A stretch of DNA of 16,202 nt, taken from the NCBI GenBank assembly GCA_903921605.1, contig CAIXQV010000097.1, positions 1 to 16,202 on the forward strand, read 5' to 3'. The notes beneath the pieces were generated by a model. It was not told the DNA's origin, ran no database searches, and worked only from the letters and a program-made list of their open reading frames with translations. Each line of letters begins with the position of its first letter. The first letter of the stretch is position 1. The stretch comes from an uncultured Planctomycetaceae bacterium. Its GTDB lineage: Bacteria; Planctomycetota; Planctomycetia; Planctomycetales; Planctomycetaceae. The position numbers and the translations under genes are program-made. Below, in pieces: positions 14,360 through 16,202 of this stretch.

Positions 14360-15049
14360 TCAGGCCACTTTGGCCAAGCATGATGATTCTTCACTGATCT
14401 GGCCTTCATTCAGCACAAGGCGTCGTTTGGCTCGAGCGGCTGCGAAGACATCATGAGTCACGGTGATGATTGTTCTTCCTTCTTCGTGACACATGTCGAA
14501 GGCTTTGAGAACGACCTCACGGCTTGTTGGATCGAGGTTTCCTGTCGGCTCATCCGCCAGAATAATCTGCGGATCATTGACCAGCGTGCGTGCCAGAGCG
14601 ACGCGTTGCTGTTGCCCAACACTCAGCTCCGAAGGCTTATGATTGAGCCTGTCTGCAAGTCCGAATCGCTGCAACATTGCTGTTGCCATGGTGGTTTGTT
14701 CTGGCAGCGAAACACCGTTGAGTCCCAGAGGCACCTGAACATTTTCCAGAGCCGTCAGGTAGGGAATCAGATTGAACGTCTGAAACACGAACCCCATGCG
14801 TTCCCGTCGCATCGTGGCTCGGGCCTTCAGTGGCTGTTCGTAGACCGACATCTCATCCAGCCAGATACGACCAGATGACGGTGACAGCATCCCTCCGAGC
14901 AGCGATAGCAGCGTTGATTTGCCACTGCCGCTCGGGCCGATGACGGCCACATATTCACCGGCGGAAATACAAAGGTTCTCGCATTGGAGTGCTGTCACCG
15001 TTTGTCCGTGTCGCGTGTAGGTGCGTTTGACATTTTCGAGTCTGATCAT
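14360..15049 (-). CDS. ABC transporter ATP-binding protein, LolD/MacB type
   Basis: A 229-aa ATPase with all motifs in order: Walker A GPSGSGKST (38-46), Q-loop Gln90 in FVFQTFN, signature LSVGQ (142-146), Walker B IILADEP (162-168) and H-loop THD (His199). The short length and the FVFQTFNLIPYLTALENV region place it with the LolD/MacB/FtsE group that works with FtsX-like permeases. GGAGG eight bases before the ATG lies inside the end of the permease gene, and only three bases separate the two genes, so they are one operon and one transporter. Such pairs are often mechanotransmission systems acting on periplasmic substrates rather than classic importers. Confidence 0.95.
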   Translation of the reverse strand: MIRLENVKRTYTRHGQTVTALQCENLCISAGEYVAVIGPSGSGKSTLLSLLGGMLSPSSGRIWLDEMSVYEQPLKARATMRRERMGFVFQTFNLIPYLTALENVQVPLGLNGVSLPEQTTMATAMLQRFGLADRLNHKPSELSVGQQQRVALARTLVNDPQIILADEPTGNLDPTSREVVLKAFDMCHEEGRTIITVTHDVFAAARAKRRLVLNEGQISEESSCLAKVA

Positions 15050-15052
15050 TGA

Positions 15053-16202
15053 TCACACCTCCTGAAAGCAAAGACAAGGATCAAGCTTTGCGGCTTGACG
15101 GGCGGGCCAGTAGGCTGCCATCACAGCCAGCAAAGTGGCTGCACCGACAGCCATTACAGCCAGCCCCGGCAGAGGCAACACGGCGACTCCTGCCCATTGC
15201 GGTCCGATCAGAACAGCCGTCAGCAGTCCGATCACACAGCCGATTGAGCCAGCCACCAGGCCCAGTACCAGAGCCTTCATCAGGAACAGTCGCTGAACAA
15301 AGCCAGGCGTCGCGCCAATGGCCATCAGGGTTCCAATCTCACGTCGGCGTTCGCGAACATTCGCCGCAATCGCGCTAGCGAGGCTGGCACCACCGACAAG
15401 GATCAGAGTTCCCAGAACAAACCAGGATGTCCCGGACATCAGCCGGTTGACGCCAACCTGCGTCTGCACGACTTGAGAGACAGTCACGACTCTGGCGTTA
15501 GGCAATAGCTTGCTCAGTTCCGGAACGAGATCTCCGGCTGCGTCTTCACAGCATCCGATGACCTCAATCGCACTGACAACTTCGCCGGATTTGGCCAGTT
15601 CCTGCACCGTATGCAGATGCGCAAAGACTCTCGAATCATCCACCGTTCCGGTCCGCGACAACGTCCCCAGAACCGTGAATGTTCCTCCCAGAAGTTTCAC
15701 TGTGTCACCGTCAGAGAAAGCCGATCGCTCCGCCACGTCTGCACCAAGCACGATCTGATTCTTCTCAAGGTTCTCGATCGCGCGAGTTGTGTTCAGTGAC
15801 TCAGGAGTTTTGTCCGCCTCTGATGGTTCATGGCTGGCCTTCTTGCAGCCGTCATGTTTCTTGGGAGTAAACAGGGCAGCGGTTTGCCACGCCTGCTGTG
15901 CCGTAAATTCGCTCTGCGGAAGAATTCCGGTCAGCGTCACTTCCAGTCCACCCAAGCTTGCGGGCATGCTGAGCTTCGGAGTGACCTTTTCGACGCCAGC
16001 CAGCCCCGCCATCAGCACTTCCGTGACATGCTCTTCCGGCAGAGTCTGACCGTTGCGATCGGCCGCATAGTAGTTCTGCAGCGATGCGTCTTTGGGAAGA
16101 ATCAGGATGTTGGCTCCAAGGCTGGAGAGCTGCCGTGAGACTTCCTGTTCTGAATGAACCGTGACATGGCGAATGGCAACAAGAGCAGCCACACCCAGCA
16201 GG
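15053..16202 (-). CDS. FtsX/MacB-type ABC permease (5' end outside window)
   Basis: The frame stays open to the window edge, so the N-terminus is missing; the first visible residues LLGVAALVAI are the end of transmembrane helix 1. A large periplasmic MacB-core-like domain follows (LGANILILPKDA, then ELAKSGEVVSAIEVIGCCEDA). Three hydrophobic segments come next (GTSWFVLGTLILVGGAS, LMKALVLGLVAGSIGCVIG, PGLAVMAVGAATLLAVMAAY), with the FtsX coupling motif VRERRREIGTLMAIGAT. Cysteines in DGCKK, GCCED and the C-terminal DPCLC are unusual. The GANILILPK...YYAADRNG region and the cysteines recall the permeases beside P19/Tpd-type iron-uptake loci; that link is a recollection. It is cotranscribed with the ATPase 3 bp downstream. 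Confidence 0.9.
   Translation of the reverse strand, partial: LLGVAALVAIRHVTVHSEQEVSRQLSSLGANILILPKDASLQNYYAADRNGQTLPEEHVTEVLMAGLAGVEKVTPKLSMPASLGGLEVTLTGILPQSEFTAQQAWQTAALFTPKKHDGCKKASHEPSEADKTPESLNTTRAIENLEKNQIVLGADVAERSAFSDGDTVKLLGGTFTVLGTLSRTGTVDDSRVFAHLHTVQELAKSGEVVSAIEVIGCCEDAAGDLVPELSKLLPNARVVTVSQVVQTQVGVNRLMSGTSWFVLGTLILVGGASLASAIAANVRERRREIGTLMAIGATPGFVQRLFLMKALVLGLVAGSIGCVIGLLTAVLIGPQWAGVAVLPLPGLAVMAVGAATLLAVMAAYWPARQAAKLDPCLCFQEV

Overview
The window looks like a planctomycete chromosome segment of moderate GC. The diagnosis rests on two DUF1559 pseudopilin-like genes (prepilin-type GFTLIELL N-terminus, H..G....DGS C-terminus), an SGNH-hydrolase/DUF1080 fusion, a planctomycete-type small CxxCGR protein, secreted SMP-30 and alpha/beta-hydrolase enzymes, and several palindromic intergenic repeats. 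It is a cellular region: I see no phage genes, transposase, tRNA, rRNA or CRISPR.

Layout. 1-1835 (-): a large membrane protein running off the left edge. 1836-2538: a gene-poor stretch with palindromes. 2539-4025 (+): a promoter/operator, a conserved leader, DUF1559 gene 1 and a 51-aa zinc-ribbon-like gene. 4216-5487 (+): a secreted SGNH/DUF1080 enzyme closed by a clear intrinsic terminator. 5627-9233 (+): a second promoter/operator and leader of the same design, then DUF1559 gene 2, a small lipoprotein overlapping it, a DUF4198-like/kelch protein, and a hemin-uptake HemP homologue. 9272-10165 (-): a lipase-like hydrolase. 10229-11302 (-): an SMP-30/gluconolactonase-like protein. 11303-11712: an intergenic region with a long inverted repeat. 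11713-12234 (+): a DinB-like protein. 12505-13434 (+): a secreted xylan-esterase-like hydrolase. 13690-16202 (-): an FtsX/MacB-type permease (partial), its ATPase, and a histidine-rich lipoprotein.

The main result is the pair of matching control modules in front of the two DUF1559 genes. Each has TTGAAA, a 16-bp spacer, a -10-like hexamer, one base, then a 17-bp near-palindrome of the form TTGAGACT-G-AGTCTCAA, which resembles a Fur-type operator lying over the expected transcription start. Each also carries a 56-nt leader element (49 of 56 identical) ending 61-67 nt before the start codon. The second module drives an apparent operon ending in hemP, a gene that is classically Fur-controlled. 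Together these suggest an iron/heme-responsive surface system of a DUF1559 pseudopilin, a lipoprotein, a kelch protein whose mature N-terminus would be histidine, and HemP. The function is inferred; the promoter geometry and repeats are seen directly. The ABC transporter with the His-rich lipoprotein at the right edge may be a second metal-related system.
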